Numbered from the stretch's first letter, positions 18,156 to 27,937 are shown. The stretch: 64,000 nt of DNA from Dyadobacter sediminis (GCF_005860765.1 NZ_VCEI01000032.1:1-64000), one strand, 5' to 3'. Program-made: numbers and translations. The notes: generated by a model from the sequence alone, not told the origin.

Positions 18156-18482
18156 AATAATGGTTCGTGATGTTGGTTGATTCCTGAATGATGTGAATAT
18201 ATAGTCTAACGATAAGAATACGGTAAGAGTTGCAAATTTTTATGCCTTGATCCACACTCGTATAGCCATAAGGGTTAATTGTCCAAAAGGCGTTCCTTAG
18301 TTTTCAAAGTAACAACCGACAAGTATGAACGGTCGAATCAGAAGCTATGTAACCGATAATATATTAATATTTATTCATGAAATTATACCAACAATCGCTT
18401 CAACAGTCATCTCTTTTTGTATTTTTGCTGCTAATATTGTCATTATTTAATTTTTGTTTGTTCACATTTTACCTATTCGTTT
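18156..18482. other. divergent intergenic region upstream of uvrA and susC
   Basis: No gene is supported here. A small open frame at 18377-18586 overlaps susC in another frame and is rejected. The box TATTTTTG at 18420-18427 fits the -7 consensus TAnnTTTG for susC, giving a leader of about 50 nt, but no -33 TTG is evident at the right distance. Confidence 0.4.
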
Positions 18483-21400
18483 ATGAAACAAAATTTACGC
18501 TTCAGGGTATTGTACGCCTTGATTTTTCTGGTTGGCTTGTTAGGCAGTATGTCCGTCCATGCACAGGAACATCGGGTTACCGGTAAAGTAACTTCGTCTG
18601 TGGACAACATGGGATTGCCCGGAGTCAATGTTCAGGTAAAAAACACAACTACCGGCACTGTGACGGACGCAGACGGAAATTATTCCATTGATGTAAAGGC
18701 AAATGACGCCGTACTCGTATTTTCTTCCATCGGTTTCGGAAAAAAAGAAGTAACCGTAGGAACGCAGTCCACGGTTAACGTATCGTTAACGGACGATGTC
18801 AAGAGCCTGAGCGAAGTGGTTGTAACCGGCTATGGTTCCCAGTCCAAAAAGGAAATTACAGGTGCCGTTGCCACTTTGGATGCCAAGCAGCTGCTCACTA
18901 CGCCGGCAACCAACCTCGGACAGGCATTGCAGGGAAAGGTAGCGGGTGTCGTAATCGGAAATGAAAACAGCCCCGGCGGCGGCGTTTCGGTACGTATCCG
19001 CGGGTTCGGTACCATCAATGACAACTCGCCGCTTTATGTTGTGGATGGCGTTCCTACAAAAGGCGTTGGCGCCAACGGCGTTTCCAATACGCTGAACACG
19101 CTGAACCTGAATGACATCGAATCCATGCAAATTCTGAAAGATGCTTCTGCTGCTTCCATTTACGGATCACGCGCCGGTAACGGGGTTGTCATTATAACTA
19201 CCCGGAGAGGAAAGATCGGCAAACCTGTTTTCACCTATGACACCTACTATGGCACCCAGCGTCCGGGAAAATTGCTGGACATGCTCAACACACAGCAATA
19301 CGCCGATTTGACCTGGGAAGCAAGGACCAACACACTTAACCTTAGCAAAATGGTAAACGGCGCGTTTCCTGCCGGCACCACACTGACTTACCCGACACAT
19401 GCCCAATTCGGAAACGGCCAAACGCCGAAAATTCCGGATTATATCTTTCCGTCGGGCGTGTACGAAGGCGATCCGAAAGTTGCGCAGGATGCAAACGGCA
19501 ATTACATTAATTACAGTACGGATGTTAACAATGCCAATTTCAACAAAACCAAATGGCTGATTACCAAAGCTAACAAGCAGGGAACCAACTGGCTGAAAGA
19601 AATCTATCAGCCCGCTCCTATCCAGAATCATCAGATCGGTGTTTCAGGCGGAACCGAAAGCGGCCGTTATGCCATGTCGCTGAACTATTTCGATCAGCAG
19701 GGTTTGATGATCCACACCAACTTCAAACGCTACACCTTGCGCTCCAATACCGAATTCAACATCAACAAGCGCATTCGTGTCGGCCAGAACTTTCAGGTGG
19801 GTTATGCATCCAGAGTGGGTCAGCCAAACGGCAACAATGCGGAAAGCAATCCTACTTCTTTCGGTTATCGTGTGCCGCCGATCGTGCCGGTATACGACGT
19901 AGCCGGAAATTTTGCCGGAACGCGCGGAACCGATGTGGACAATTCGGTGAACCCGGTTTCGCTGCTGTACAGAAACAAGGATAATCAGCAGAAAGAAGTA
20001 AGGCTGTTCGGAAATGCATATGCAGAAGTGGATATTCTTGAAAACCTGACTGCAAAAACCAGCTTCGGAATTGACTACAACCTTTATAATTACCGCAATT
20101 ACGTTCCGAGAGATATTGAATCGGCAGAAGCAAGAAGTACGCAAAGCCTGACCACCACCAACAATTACGAATGGACATGGACGTGGTATAACACGCTTAC
20201 CTACAACATTGCACTGAACAATGCGCATAAACTGAATATCATAGCCGGTACGGAATCCATTAAAAACTATTATGAGAACTTTGATGCAACACGTACCAAT
20301 TATCTTGTAGATGCGCTGGATAACCGTTACCTGAGTGCAGGAACAGGCGTACAGACCAACAACGGCGGTGCTGCCAACTGGCGACTTGCTTCCGAATTTG
20401 CTCGCGCAAGCTATGGTTACCAAAGCAAATATCTATTTGATGCAACCATCCGCCGCGACCGTTCTTCCCGGTTTGCTGCGGCCAACCGCGTTGCCTACTT
20501 TCCGGCATTGAGCGCAGGCTGGGTGGTTTCGGATGAAAGTTTTGTAAAATCCGCTGCTTCATGGCTTTCTTATGCCAAGTTCAGAGTCGGCTGGGGACAA
20601 ACCGGAAATCAGGAAATCGGTAACTATAACTCTTTTACACAATTCGCTACGAACCCTGCTTTGTCATTCTATGATTTGAACGGCGCCAAAACTTCCGCCA
20701 TTGCAGGTTATGAATTGATTCAGTTTGGTAACCAGAAAGCAAAATGGGAAACAACGACTTCCACCAACATTGGTCTGGACGCGGCTTTCTTCAAAGGAGC
20801 ATTTGACCTTGCGCTCGACTGGTACACACGTACTACCTCAGACATGCTGTTCCCGGTTTCTCCTCCTTTGACCTCCGGCGTGGCTGCTTCACCTTTCCAG
20901 AACATCGGATCCATGCGCAACCGCGGAGTTGACCTTGGTCTGAATTATAACGGAAGTGCTGCAAACGGCGATCTGACCTATACGCTTGGTGTCAATGTCA
21001 GTACTTACCGCAACGTTGTAACCAGAACAAACGGCGATCCGAACACGCAATACTTCGGGATCAATGACGAACGTATCCAGAACTTTGTCGTAACGCAGCA
21101 GGGCCATCCGATTTCTTCATTCTTCGGGTACAAACACGACGGCATTTTCCAGACCGATGAAGAAGCGCAGAAAGCACCAAAAAACAATCTGGGTTCCAAT
21201 GAAAACAGAGCGGGACGTTTCAAATTTGTGGATGTGAACGGAGACAATGTCATTGATACCAAAGATCTGAGCATCATCGGCAATCCGCACCCTGACTTCA
21301 CATACGGTGTCAACCTGAACGTGAATTACAAAGGTTTTGGTCTTGCCCTTTTCGGCGCAGGCGTTCAGGGTAATGAAATCTTCAACTACACCAAATACTG

Positions 21401-21800
21401 GACCGATTTCCCTACATTCTTCGGAAACAAAAGCACGCGCATGCTGAACGAATCGTGGAGGCCTGGAAAAACGGATGCCATTCTTCCGCAGCTGAATTCA
21501 AGCGATCAGGTGAGTATCCTTCCTTCGGATTATTATCTTGAAAAAGGATCTTATTTCCGCTTCAAGAACATTCAGTTTACGTATTCTTTCCCGAAAGGAC
21601 TGCTTTCCAAAATGGGACTCGGACCTTGCCGGATTTATGTTCAGGGACAAAACCTGGTTACGTTCACCAAATACTCCGGAATGGACCCTGAAATCAACCT
21701 GCGGAATTACGGAGCAGGAAATGACAGACAGATCGGCGTAGACGGCGGTTCTTATCCTGCTTCCAAACAATATATCATGGGCCTGAACATCAGCTTTTAA
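18483..21800 (+). CDS. SusC/RagA-family TonB-linked outer-membrane transporter
   Basis: This 1105-aa protein is the barrel half of a SusCD nutrient importer. It has a signal peptide ending VHAQ, a carboxypeptidase-regulatory-like domain (about 28-115, RVTGKVTSSVDNMGLPGVNV), the plug beginning LSEVVVTGYGSQSKKEITGA, and a large barrel ending in YIMGLNISF with a terminal Phe. It is followed 58 nt downstream by its SusD partner. No glycoside hydrolase, anti-sigma factor or regulator adjoins the pair, so the substrate cannot be predicted. Confidence 0.96.
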   Translation: MKQNLRFRVLYALIFLVGLLGSMSVHAQEHRVTGKVTSSVDNMGLPGVNVQVKNTTTGTVTDADGNYSIDVKANDAVLVFSSIGFGKKEVTVGTQSTVNVSLTDDVKSLSEVVVTGYGSQSKKEITGAVATLDAKQLLTTPATNLGQALQGKVAGVVIGNENSPGGGVSVRIRGFGTINDNSPLYVVDGVPTKGVGANGVSNTLNTLNLNDIESMQILKDASAASIYGSRAGNGVVIITTRRGKIGKPVFTYDTYYGTQRPGKLLDMLNTQQYADLTWEARTNTLNLSKMVNGAFPAGTTLTYPTHAQFGNGQTPKIPDYIFPSGVYEGDPKVAQDANGNYINYSTDVNNANFNKTKWLITKANKQGTNWLKEIYQPAPIQNHQIGVSGGTESGRYAMSLNYFDQQGLMIHTNFKRYTLRSNTEFNINKRIRVGQNFQVGYASRVGQPNGNNAESNPTSFGYRVPPIVPVYDVAGNFAGTRGTDVDNSVNPVSLLYRNKDNQQKEVRLFGNAYAEVDILENLTAKTSFGIDYNLYNYRNYVPRDIESAEARSTQSLTTTNNYEWTWTWYNTLTYNIALNNAHKLNIIAGTESIKNYYENFDATRTNYLVDALDNRYLSAGTGVQTNNGGAANWRLASEFARASYGYQSKYLFDATIRRDRSSRFAAANRVAYFPALSAGWVVSDESFVKSAASWLSYAKFRVGWGQTGNQEIGNYNSFTQFATNPALSFYDLNGAKTSAIAGYELIQFGNQKAKWETTTSTNIGLDAAFFKGAFDLALDWYTRTTSDMLFPVSPPLTSGVAASPFQNIGSMRNRGVDLGLNYNGSAANGDLTYTLGVNVSTYRNVVTRTNGDPNTQYFGINDERIQNFVVTQQGHPISSFFGYKHDGIFQTDEEAQKAPKNNLGSNENRAGRFKFVDVNGDNVIDTKDLSIIGNPHPDFTYGVNLNVNYKGFGLALFGAGVQGNEIFNYTKYWTDFPTFFGNKSTRMLNESWRPGKTDAILPQLNSSDQVSILPSDYYLEKGSYFRFKNIQFTYSFPKGLLSKMGLGPCRIYVQGQNLVTFTKYSGMDPEINLRNYGAGNDRQIGVDGGSYPASKQYIMGLNISF

Positions 21801-21858
21801 ACATGATGACTTTGACTGATCAAGATCATTTAAAAACAGAAATTCAATTTTACAAGAG

Positions 21859-23580
21859 ATGAAAAAAGTTGCATTAATATTCTCATCCGTGGCGCTAGGC
21901 ATATTAAGCTCATGCTCGGATTCCTTTCTGGATGTACAACCCAAAGCGGCGCTCAGCTCCACTATTTTACAGAACAAAACAGGTGTAAATGCATTGCTGA
22001 CAGGCGCGTATGCCTTGCTCGACGGCTGGGCAACGGCCGAGGGCGCTTACCGTTCCTATAACGTCGGTGCGGACAACTGGGTTTATGGCAGCGTTGCTTC
22101 CGATGATGCTTACAAAGGCACCAATGCCGGTGACCAGCCGCCTATCTCCCTGATCGAACAGGGCAATATTGCCGCTGACAACATTTATTTCCGTGGCAAA
22201 TGGCGGGGAATGTACGACGGTATCGCCCGGACGAACGATGTACTTCAGAACCTTGAAAAAGCCACTGACTTTACAGACGAAGAACGCGCACAGGTCATTG
22301 CAGAAGCCCGTTTTCTGAGAGGAAATTATCATTTTGAACTGAAAAAGATGTTCAATATGGTTCCTTATATTGATGAAAAAACGTACGATCCGAACAATCT
22401 GGAAAGTACCAAGCTGCCAAACACCACGGATATTTATCCTAAAATAGAAGAAGACCTGAAAGCGGCTTATGATGTGCTTCCAACTTCGCAGTCGCAGCCG
22501 GGCCGTCCTACCAAATGGGCTGCGGGCGCCATGCTCTCAAAAGTTTACTTGTTCCAGAAAAAATATGCCGAAGCAAAAACCATCCTGGAAGCCATTGTAG
22601 CAAGCGGCAAATACCGGCTTGTAGACAAATACCATGACAACTTTCAGGCCTCGACCAACAACAATGCCGAATCGATTTTTGAGGTTCAGTATTCTGTAAA
22701 CGACGGTGCTGCGGGTGGTGAAAACGGGAACATCGGCTCTACGCTGAATTATCCGTACAGCGGCGGTGCATTTACAACCTGCTGCGGATTTTTCCAGCCT
22801 TCGGTAAACCTTGCAAATGCGTTCAAAACGGATGCAAACGGGCTGCCGCTGCTGGATACTTTCAACGATACCGACATTCCGAATGATCAGGGAATTGAAT
22901 CTACGGACCCGAACTTTACGCCTTACAAAGGAAACCTTGATCCTCGTCTGGACTGGACGGTTGGCCGCCGCGGAATTCCTTTTCTGGATTGGGGCGTGCA
23001 TCCGGGCAAAGCGTACATCCGGGATCAGACTTACGGCGGACCTTACTCGCCGAAAAAGCACGTTTCACATAAATCCGATCCTTCTTTTGCTTCCAACAAC
23101 CGTTTGAATGCCAACAACTTCCGTATGATCCGTTATGCGCAGGTTTTATTATGGCTTGCAGAAATAGAAGTGGAAATCGGATCGCTTGAAAAGGCACGTG
23201 CTTATGTAAACCAGATTCGTGCAAGAGCAGCAAAACCGGAAGGATTTGTAAAAAATGCGGACGGCACGCCTGCGGCCAATTACGTGATCAAAGAATATAC
23301 AACGCCGTGGACCGATCAGGCTTTTGCGCGCAAGGCAGTACGATTTGAAGAGCGCCTTGAACTCGGAATGGAAGGCAACCGCCGGTTTGACCTGGTCCGC
23401 TGGGGAATTGCCGCCGAAACCATGAATGCCTATTATACCGTAGAAAGTACCAAAAGATCCTATCTGAAAGGTTCTCAGTTTGTCAAAGGCAAACATGAAT
23501 ACTTCCCGATTCCAATTCAGGAAATACTGAACAGCCAGGTTGGAGGAAAAGCAACGCTGACACAGAACAACGGTTACTAG
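21859..23580 (+). CDS. SusD/RagB-family outer-membrane lipoprotein
   Basis: This 573-aa surface lipoprotein acts as the lid and substrate-binding partner of the upstream SusC. The signal is MKKVALIFSSVALGILSSC with lipobox Cys19, followed by SDSFLDVQPKA. The alpha-helical TPR-like body is seen in AEARFLRGNYHFELKKMFN and GAMLSKVYLFQKKYAEAK. The C-terminal segments RYAQVLLWLAEIEVEIG, FEERLELGMEGNRRFDLVRWG and YFPIPIQEIL are typical SusD signatures. It is translated just after susC and ends at a strong terminator. Confidence 0.95.
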   Translation: MKKVALIFSSVALGILSSCSDSFLDVQPKAALSSTILQNKTGVNALLTGAYALLDGWATAEGAYRSYNVGADNWVYGSVASDDAYKGTNAGDQPPISLIEQGNIAADNIYFRGKWRGMYDGIARTNDVLQNLEKATDFTDEERAQVIAEARFLRGNYHFELKKMFNMVPYIDEKTYDPNNLESTKLPNTTDIYPKIEEDLKAAYDVLPTSQSQPGRPTKWAAGAMLSKVYLFQKKYAEAKTILEAIVASGKYRLVDKYHDNFQASTNNNAESIFEVQYSVNDGAAGGENGNIGSTLNYPYSGGAFTTCCGFFQPSVNLANAFKTDANGLPLLDTFNDTDIPNDQGIESTDPNFTPYKGNLDPRLDWTVGRRGIPFLDWGVHPGKAYIRDQTYGGPYSPKKHVSHKSDPSFASNNRLNANNFRMIRYAQVLLWLAEIEVEIGSLEKARAYVNQIRARAAKPEGFVKNADGTPAANYVIKEYTTPWTDQAFARKAVRFEERLELGMEGNRRFDLVRWGIAAETMNAYYTVESTKRSYLKGSQFVKGKHEYFPIPIQEILNSQVGGKATLTQNNGY

Positions 23581-23596
23581 ATTCTTTCATTTCGGC

Positions 23597-23628
23597 AAAA
23601 AAACCGGCTGGAAACGGCCGGTTTTTTT
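23597..23628. terminator. intrinsic terminator after susD
   Basis: A 12-bp perfect stem (23597-23608 with 23617-23628, arms aaaaaaaccggc and gccggttttttt) lies 16 nt after the susD stop. It ends the susCD transcript. Confidence 0.9.
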
Positions 23629-23691
23629 GTGCTTTACTGATCAATAAAATAACTTTGATAAAAAACCGGTTCAACAACAAAGACGACAACG

Positions 23692-23856
23692 ATGAAAATC
23701 AGCAATGAAGGTGAATATGAAAAAGCTTCTGAAAGAGCAGATGAAATTTTCGGGGCAAAAAAAGGATCGCCCGAAGAAAAGGAATTGCAGGAACTCTTGA
23801 AAGCGATTAAAGAATATGAAGATGACTTTGTAAAAATGCTGAAAGATATGGAGTAA
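23692..23856 (+). CDS. small acidic protein resembling the N-terminus of COG5499 (HigA-like) antitoxins
   Basis: A 54-aa frame starts at ATG 23692 and ends at TAA 23856. It reads MKISNEGEYEKASERADEIF, then GAKKGSPEEKELQELLKAIK and EYEDDFVKMLKDME. The pattern of an N-terminal [ST]-E-x-E-Y-E, a mid-length Gly-[ST]-Pro-Glu step and a Leu-rich helix ending EAYED matches, from memory, the N-terminal 45-50 residues of COG5499 HigA-type antitoxins. The helix-turn-helix part that normally follows is absent: the stop comes early and no continuation is seen in other frames. It could be a stand-alone domain, a remnant, or a free-standing small protein. No toxin gene is adjacent. It lies 64 nt after the susD terminator. 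Confidence 0.6.
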   Translation: MKISNEGEYEKASERADEIFGAKKGSPEEKELQELLKAIKEYEDDFVKMLKDME

Positions 23857-23958
23857 GGTTTGTGAAAGCCTGTTTGATTTTAATCAGTATTTTTTCCCAG
23901 CCATAAAGTCGTCTGAAATCAGATAAAAATGATCTCGTTTATAATTTGAAGATAACTC

Positions 23959-24035
23959 CTAAAAGCTAACTGCTAATAGCTAACTGCAAAAAGCGAATAG
24001 CTAAAAGCTAATTTCCAAAAGCTAAAAGCAACTGC
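23959..24035. repeat. TTAGCNN heptamer array at the yigZ 3' end
   Basis: On the minus strand, in the sense of the yigZ gene, this reads as about eleven heptamers of the form TTAGCNN (ttagctt, ttagcta, ttcgctt, tttgcag, ttagcag). The array covers the last codons of yigZ and provides its TAG stop at 24008-24010. It is one of four such loci in the window. Confidence 0.85.
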
Positions 24036-24628
24036 ACATTCAACGCCTCCACTTTTCCACATCGCGTTACAAACTGCTCCGTCAGCGTAATCCTGACTTC
24101 AACAACCATTTTACATTCCATTTCAAAATCCTGGCTTCTGACCGGCAATTCCATTTCTTTTACAATGCGCATGACATCGTTCATCTGAATGTAGGAAAAC
24201 GTCAATTCATACAAACTGAAAAAATTCCTTGTAACGACTTCCGCCTGATTCAAAGCATCTTCCGTTGCAAGCTTGTACGCGTTGATTAGACCGGGAACGC
24301 CAAGCAGAGTTCCTCCAAAGTAACGCACAACTACGACTAATATATTGGTTATATTTCTGGAATAAAGCGTATTGAGGATTGGTCGCCCGGCTGTTCCGGA
24401 AGGCTCGCCGTCATCGCTCATTCGGTAACTCATGCGATCAGAACCGAGCCGGTATGCATAGCAATGATGAACGGCTTTCGGATGAAGTTCGTGCAATGCA
24501 GCAAGATGAAATTTGGCATCCTGTTCACCTTCAACCGGAAAAGCATACGCCAGAAATTTGCTTCCTTTGTCTTTGTAAAAACCTTCACAAGGCTTTACAA
24601 TCGTTTGGTAAGTATCGTCAAACAGCAC
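24008..24628 (-). CDS. YigZ/IMPACT family protein
   Basis: This 206-aa protein belongs to the YigZ (UPF0029, Impact N-terminal) family. Residues about 1-125 form the Impact domain (GSKFLAYAFPVEGEQDAKF, AYRLGSDRMSYRMSDDGEPSGTAG, VVVRYFGGTLLGVPGLI) and about 135-195 the DUF1949 ferredoxin-like domain. The biochemical role is not settled, and a nucleic-acid or translation-linked role is suspected for the family. The start overlaps the upstream MFS gene's 3' end by 11 nt, so they are co-transcribed. The last codons (LLLAFGN and the TAG stop) come from the heptamer array, so the C-terminus was set by the repeat. Confidence 0.93.
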   Translation of the reverse strand: MLFDDTYQTIVKPCEGFYKDKGSKFLAYAFPVEGEQDAKFHLAALHELHPKAVHHCYAYRLGSDRMSYRMSDDGEPSGTAGRPILNTLYSRNITNILVVVVRYFGGTLLGVPGLINAYKLATEDALNQAEVVTRNFFSLYELTFSYIQMNDVMRIVKEMELPVRSQDFEMECKMVVEVRITLTEQFVTRCGKVEALNVQLLLAFGN

Positions 24629-25805
24629 GGGAACGGCGTTTTTTTAACTGGTAAATGAATATCGCATAAATCAGTGCAGCGGCTGCAAAAGCGGCCATAC
24701 TGAAAAATACAAGCTGTAAATTCTGCCGCTGATTTGCAAACAGCGCTGCCGACAGAAATGCGCCGAGGCCAATGCCGGCTTCCAGCGAAATAAACATCGT
24801 GGCAATTGCTCGCCCCCGGTTGTCTTCCCGGCTAAGGTCCACAGTCCAGGCGGAAAGAACGGGCGAAAGAATGCCCATAGCCATGCCGAAAAATGCAGCA
24901 CCGGTCAGAAATGTCGTGATGGAATTGGCATAACCTGTAATGAGCATGGCAATAATCAGGATGGCGCAGCCGGCAATCGTAACCGGAACACGGCCGTGCT
25001 TATCCGAGATTTTTCCGGCAAAAAGTCTGATCAGTATGGAAAAAAGCGTAAAAAACATGAAGTAATAGCCACGATTCTGCAAACCGAGGTATCCGCTGAA
25101 ATCAGGCGTTACCGTAGAAACTGCGCCGTATCCGAAATAACAAAGGAACGTAATCAGTGCCGGGCTGAAAACATCCGGCTCAAAAACATCCCGCCATGTA
25201 ATCTGAAATGCTTTTACTGACAACCGTTCTTTTACTTTGAGCGTTTCCTTCATGTTGAGCAAGATCGCAATGGAAAGAAATGCAAAAAAAGAAGAAGTAT
25301 AGAAAAGGGCATTCAGCGAAAAATGGATGCTGATCATACTGCCGACAGCCGGCCCGAACGCCGATCCGACGCCCATGCACATGCCGTGAATGCCCATAGC
25401 CTCGCCGCGCCGGTTGGCCGGAACAATGTCCGCAACGTAAGCCGAAGTTCCCGTTGGCTTGAAACCCGTCGAAAATCCATGTACAAGCCTTAGAAGCAAA
25501 AATGGCATTACGGTTGTAAAAATTGGATATAAAAACCCGCACACAAAGCATACAATGGAACCGAACGCCATCACCGGAACTCTGCCGATGCGATCCGTAA
25601 GCCTTCCGCTGAATGGCCTGGACAAGCCGGCTGTGAGTGTAAACAAACCAATGATTGCACCTTTGTACTCGGCGCCGCCCATTTTGGTAAGATAACCCGG
25701 AAGTTCGGGAATGAGCATGTTGAAACTGGAAGAAAAAAGAAACGAACTTAGGCCCAGTAACCAGAATTGTGTCGTGAATATTCCTTTGGAAGCGGCATTT
25801 TGCAT
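24618..25805 (-). CDS. major facilitator superfamily transporter
   Basis: This 395-aa integral membrane protein has twelve predicted helices. The MFS loop motif is seen in GLSRPFSGRLTDRIGRVPVMAFGS, with a related second-half motif in RLFAGKISDKHGRVPVTIAG. It resembles drug or sugar efflux permeases, but the substrate cannot be inferred. A -7-like box TAAATTTG lies on the minus strand at 25810-25817, only 4 nt before the ATG, so the message may be leaderless. The downstream yigZ gene overlaps by 11 nt. Confidence 0.9.
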   Translation of the reverse strand: MQNAASKGIFTTQFWLLGLSSFLFSSSFNMLIPELPGYLTKMGGAEYKGAIIGLFTLTAGLSRPFSGRLTDRIGRVPVMAFGSIVCFVCGFLYPIFTTVMPFLLLRLVHGFSTGFKPTGTSAYVADIVPANRRGEAMGIHGMCMGVGSAFGPAVGSMISIHFSLNALFYTSSFFAFLSIAILLNMKETLKVKERLSVKAFQITWRDVFEPDVFSPALITFLCYFGYGAVSTVTPDFSGYLGLQNRGYYFMFFTLFSILIRLFAGKISDKHGRVPVTIAGCAILIIAMLITGYANSITTFLTGAAFFGMAMGILSPVLSAWTVDLSREDNRGRAIATMFISLEAGIGLGAFLSAALFANQRQNLQLVFFSMAAFAAAALIYAIFIYQLKKRRSRAV

Positions 25806-25892
25806 CGTGCAAATTTACAATTAACTTGGTAAAAAAGGAGATATTTCATCCGGCCGCTTTCCTCCTTCTTTCTTTTTTCCCAACTTTAAAAA

Positions 25893-26837
25893 ATGGTACG
25901 CATATTTTATAAAGAGGGCAGATTAATCAAACGCGAAAACGACATTCGTGAACTGGGCAAAGTAAAAAACCTGGTTTGGGTGGATTTGCAGTCACCGTCT
26001 GCAGAAGAAGAAGAATGGGTTGAGAACAAATGCAACATCAGTTTTCAGACGCCTCAGGAGATCGTGGAAATTGAAAGCAGTTCGCGTTTTTTTGAACAGA
26101 ATGAAACAATCAACGCCAACTCCAACTTTCTACGCATCGACCGGGATGGTTATGAAAATTACCCGGTTTCTTTCATTCTCAACCATAATGTACTCTTTAC
26201 GTACCGGCGCGGCGATTCCAAAACTTTTGCGGATACGGTTAAAAAAATGAAAGTCAGTCCGGAAGGCGTGCAAGGAGGCGTGGATTTTATGCTGCTTTTG
26301 CTGGAAACCCGTATTGAAGCCGATGCAGATTATCTGGAAAGTATCTCCCGGGAAATTTCGACCATCAGCAAAGACCTTACACACGAACAGAAAGCCAGGC
26401 AGGAAGTGCTGATCCGGATCAGTGCACTGCAGGAAATCACGATGGTGCTTCGCGAAACAAGCATTGACAAACAGCGCGTACTTTCCGGCATTCTGCGCAG
26501 TCAGTATTTTCCTGAAGACCGCAAGGAACATTTACGCATTATCCTGAAAGATATTAATTCATTGCTTGAATACACGACTTTCAATTTTGAACGTCTGGAG
26601 TATCTTCAGAATACATTTATGGGTCTTATCAATCTGGAACAAAGCCAGGTTATCAAAATATTTACGGTTGTAACGATCATTTTTATGCCGCCGACGCTCA
26701 TTGCGGGTATTTTCGGTATGAATTACAACCATATCCCAACGACTGCCGAGCCGTGGGGTTTTGGCGTTTCGCTGTTCCTGATGATTCTTTCATCGCTGAT
26801 CGTTTTATGGTTTTTCAGAAGAAAACGATGGATCTGA
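25893..26837 (+). CDS. CorA-family divalent cation transporter
   Basis: This 314-aa protein belongs to the CorA magnesium/cobalt channel family. The long cytoplasmic N-terminal funnel precedes two transmembrane helices near the C-terminus. The signature GMN (275-277, IFGMNYNHIP) sits between them, and the chain ends in basic RRKRWI. The channel loop differs from the E. coli form (GMNFE), so ion preference (Mg, Co, Ni or Zn) is open. Single gene, divergent from the MFS gene. Confidence 0.95.
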   Translation: MVRIFYKEGRLIKRENDIRELGKVKNLVWVDLQSPSAEEEEWVENKCNISFQTPQEIVEIESSSRFFEQNETINANSNFLRIDRDGYENYPVSFILNHNVLFTYRRGDSKTFADTVKKMKVSPEGVQGGVDFMLLLLETRIEADADYLESISREISTISKDLTHEQKARQEVLIRISALQEITMVLRETSIDKQRVLSGILRSQYFPEDRKEHLRIILKDINSLLEYTTFNFERLEYLQNTFMGLINLEQSQVIKIFTVVTIIFMPPTLIAGIFGMNYNHIPTTAEPWGFGVSLFLMILSSLIVLWFFRRKRWI

Positions 26838-26891
26838 TTTAAATTTTCAGGAATGTTATTTGGTCAAAAAATCGAGTAGTTGCCGCTTACA

Positions 26892-27776
26892 TTATATCAG
26901 TCTGTAATTCCGGAATTCAAACAGGCGTTTGCCCGTTTTCTTTTCATACCAGTAAAGCAAGGCATCTTTAAGGCGGAATTTTTTTCTGGAGGTGTCCAGC
27001 TGTACTTTCCAGGTCTGTTTTTTGATTCTTTCTTCCATAACGGCCGGATGCGTTCCGTCAAAGAGCTTGATGGAATCAAATTCTTCGTAATCAAAGAAAT
27101 CTTCAGATTGAAGAATTTTATTCCATTCCGCATCGTCGTTCCAGAAACGACTTACATTTTTCATTTTCGTTTTCATCTGCGCCGGACTTTTTACCCAGCC
27201 GTAATGATAAACTGCCGCACCCGAATGCTTGACATTCAGCTTGGTATGGCCTTTTCGAAATCCCTGCGCATCGCGAAATGCCGAAATCTGCGGATTTGGC
27301 AGCTTGTTTTCATTTTTTATAATCCTGATTTCCCGGCGGTACCATTTTCTGCTGTCGCCAACATAATCGTACGTACCGTAAAAATGCAGATAATCGAATA
27401 TCAGTCCTTCCACCGCCGGATCATCCGCATAGCGTTTGCAGGATTCGAGAATGGCAGGATGATATTTTTCATGAACAACCTCATCGCCCTGAATATAAAA
27501 TGCCCAGTCCGTATCCGGTGAAATCTGGCGCAGCGCTTTGTCCGTTTCCACGGCCAGCACTTTGCCGCCGGCGCGCAGCGATAGGTCCCATTCCGACTCG
27601 ACGATCCTGATTTTGTCCGAAGGAATGGAACGGATTAAAGCCAGTGTTTCGTCATCACTTTTGCCGACACTGACGAGCATTTCGTCAACAACGGGGAGAA
27701 TGGACAGGATGGCTTCTACAACCGGATAGTCGTTTATAACCGCATTTCTGATGATTGTAAATCCGGAAATCTTCAA
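26892..27776 (-). CDS. family 2 glycosyltransferase
   Basis: This is a GT-A fold glycosyltransferase. The open frame reaches back to 27890, but its first 38 residues look non-coding (Cys/Leu-rich). A TTG at 27776 gives the typical GT2 start MKISGFTIIRNAVINDYPVVEAI, so I place the start there (294 aa). Conserved parts are the nucleotide-binding strand MLVSVGKSDDETLALI, the RIVESEWDLSLRAGGKVLA segment, and the acidic metal site FYIQGDEVVHEKYH. The role is probably transfer of a sugar to a surface polymer or lipid, but acceptor and sugar are unknown. It stands alone between corA and nrdB. Confidence 0.85.
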   Translation of the reverse strand: MKISGFTIIRNAVINDYPVVEAILSILPVVDEMLVSVGKSDDETLALIRSIPSDKIRIVESEWDLSLRAGGKVLAVETDKALRQISPDTDWAFYIQGDEVVHEKYHPAILESCKRYADDPAVEGLIFDYLHFYGTYDYVGDSRKWYRREIRIIKNENKLPNPQISAFRDAQGFRKGHTKLNVKHSGAAVYHYGWVKSPAQMKTKMKNVSRFWNDDAEWNKILQSEDFFDYEEFDSIKLFDGTHPAVMEERIKKQTWKVQLDTSRKKFRLKDALLYWYEKKTGKRLFEFRNYRLI

Positions 27777-27906
27777 TTTTAGTCGTATTAAATGAACTTT
27801 TTTTAATGTTGTTCTACACTGCGGGCAGCAATTCGGAACCTTCAAAGTTAACTGATTCAGTACAAGAATTTTTCTAAATAAGTATTTCAATTTGATTCCT
27901 TTCTCC

Positions 27907-27937
27907 TTGAATATTCAGCGCAAAGCATGTAGATTTG
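27907..27937 (+). promoter_or_regulatory. candidate promoter of nrdB
   Basis: A -33 TTG (27907-27909), a 20-nt spacer and a -7 box TAGATTTG (27930-27937) fit the Bacteroidota consensus. Transcription would start near 27944, leaving a leader of about 70 nt before the nrdB ATG. Confidence 0.45.

Noticed and set aside
18377..18586. 69-aa frame in front of the first susC
   Set aside because: It overlaps the susC start in another frame, is Leu/Phe-rich and its start lies near the candidate promoter.
19644..20423. 259-aa open frame antisense to the first susC
   Set aside because: Shadow frame with a Cys/Val/Ile-rich, family-free sequence.
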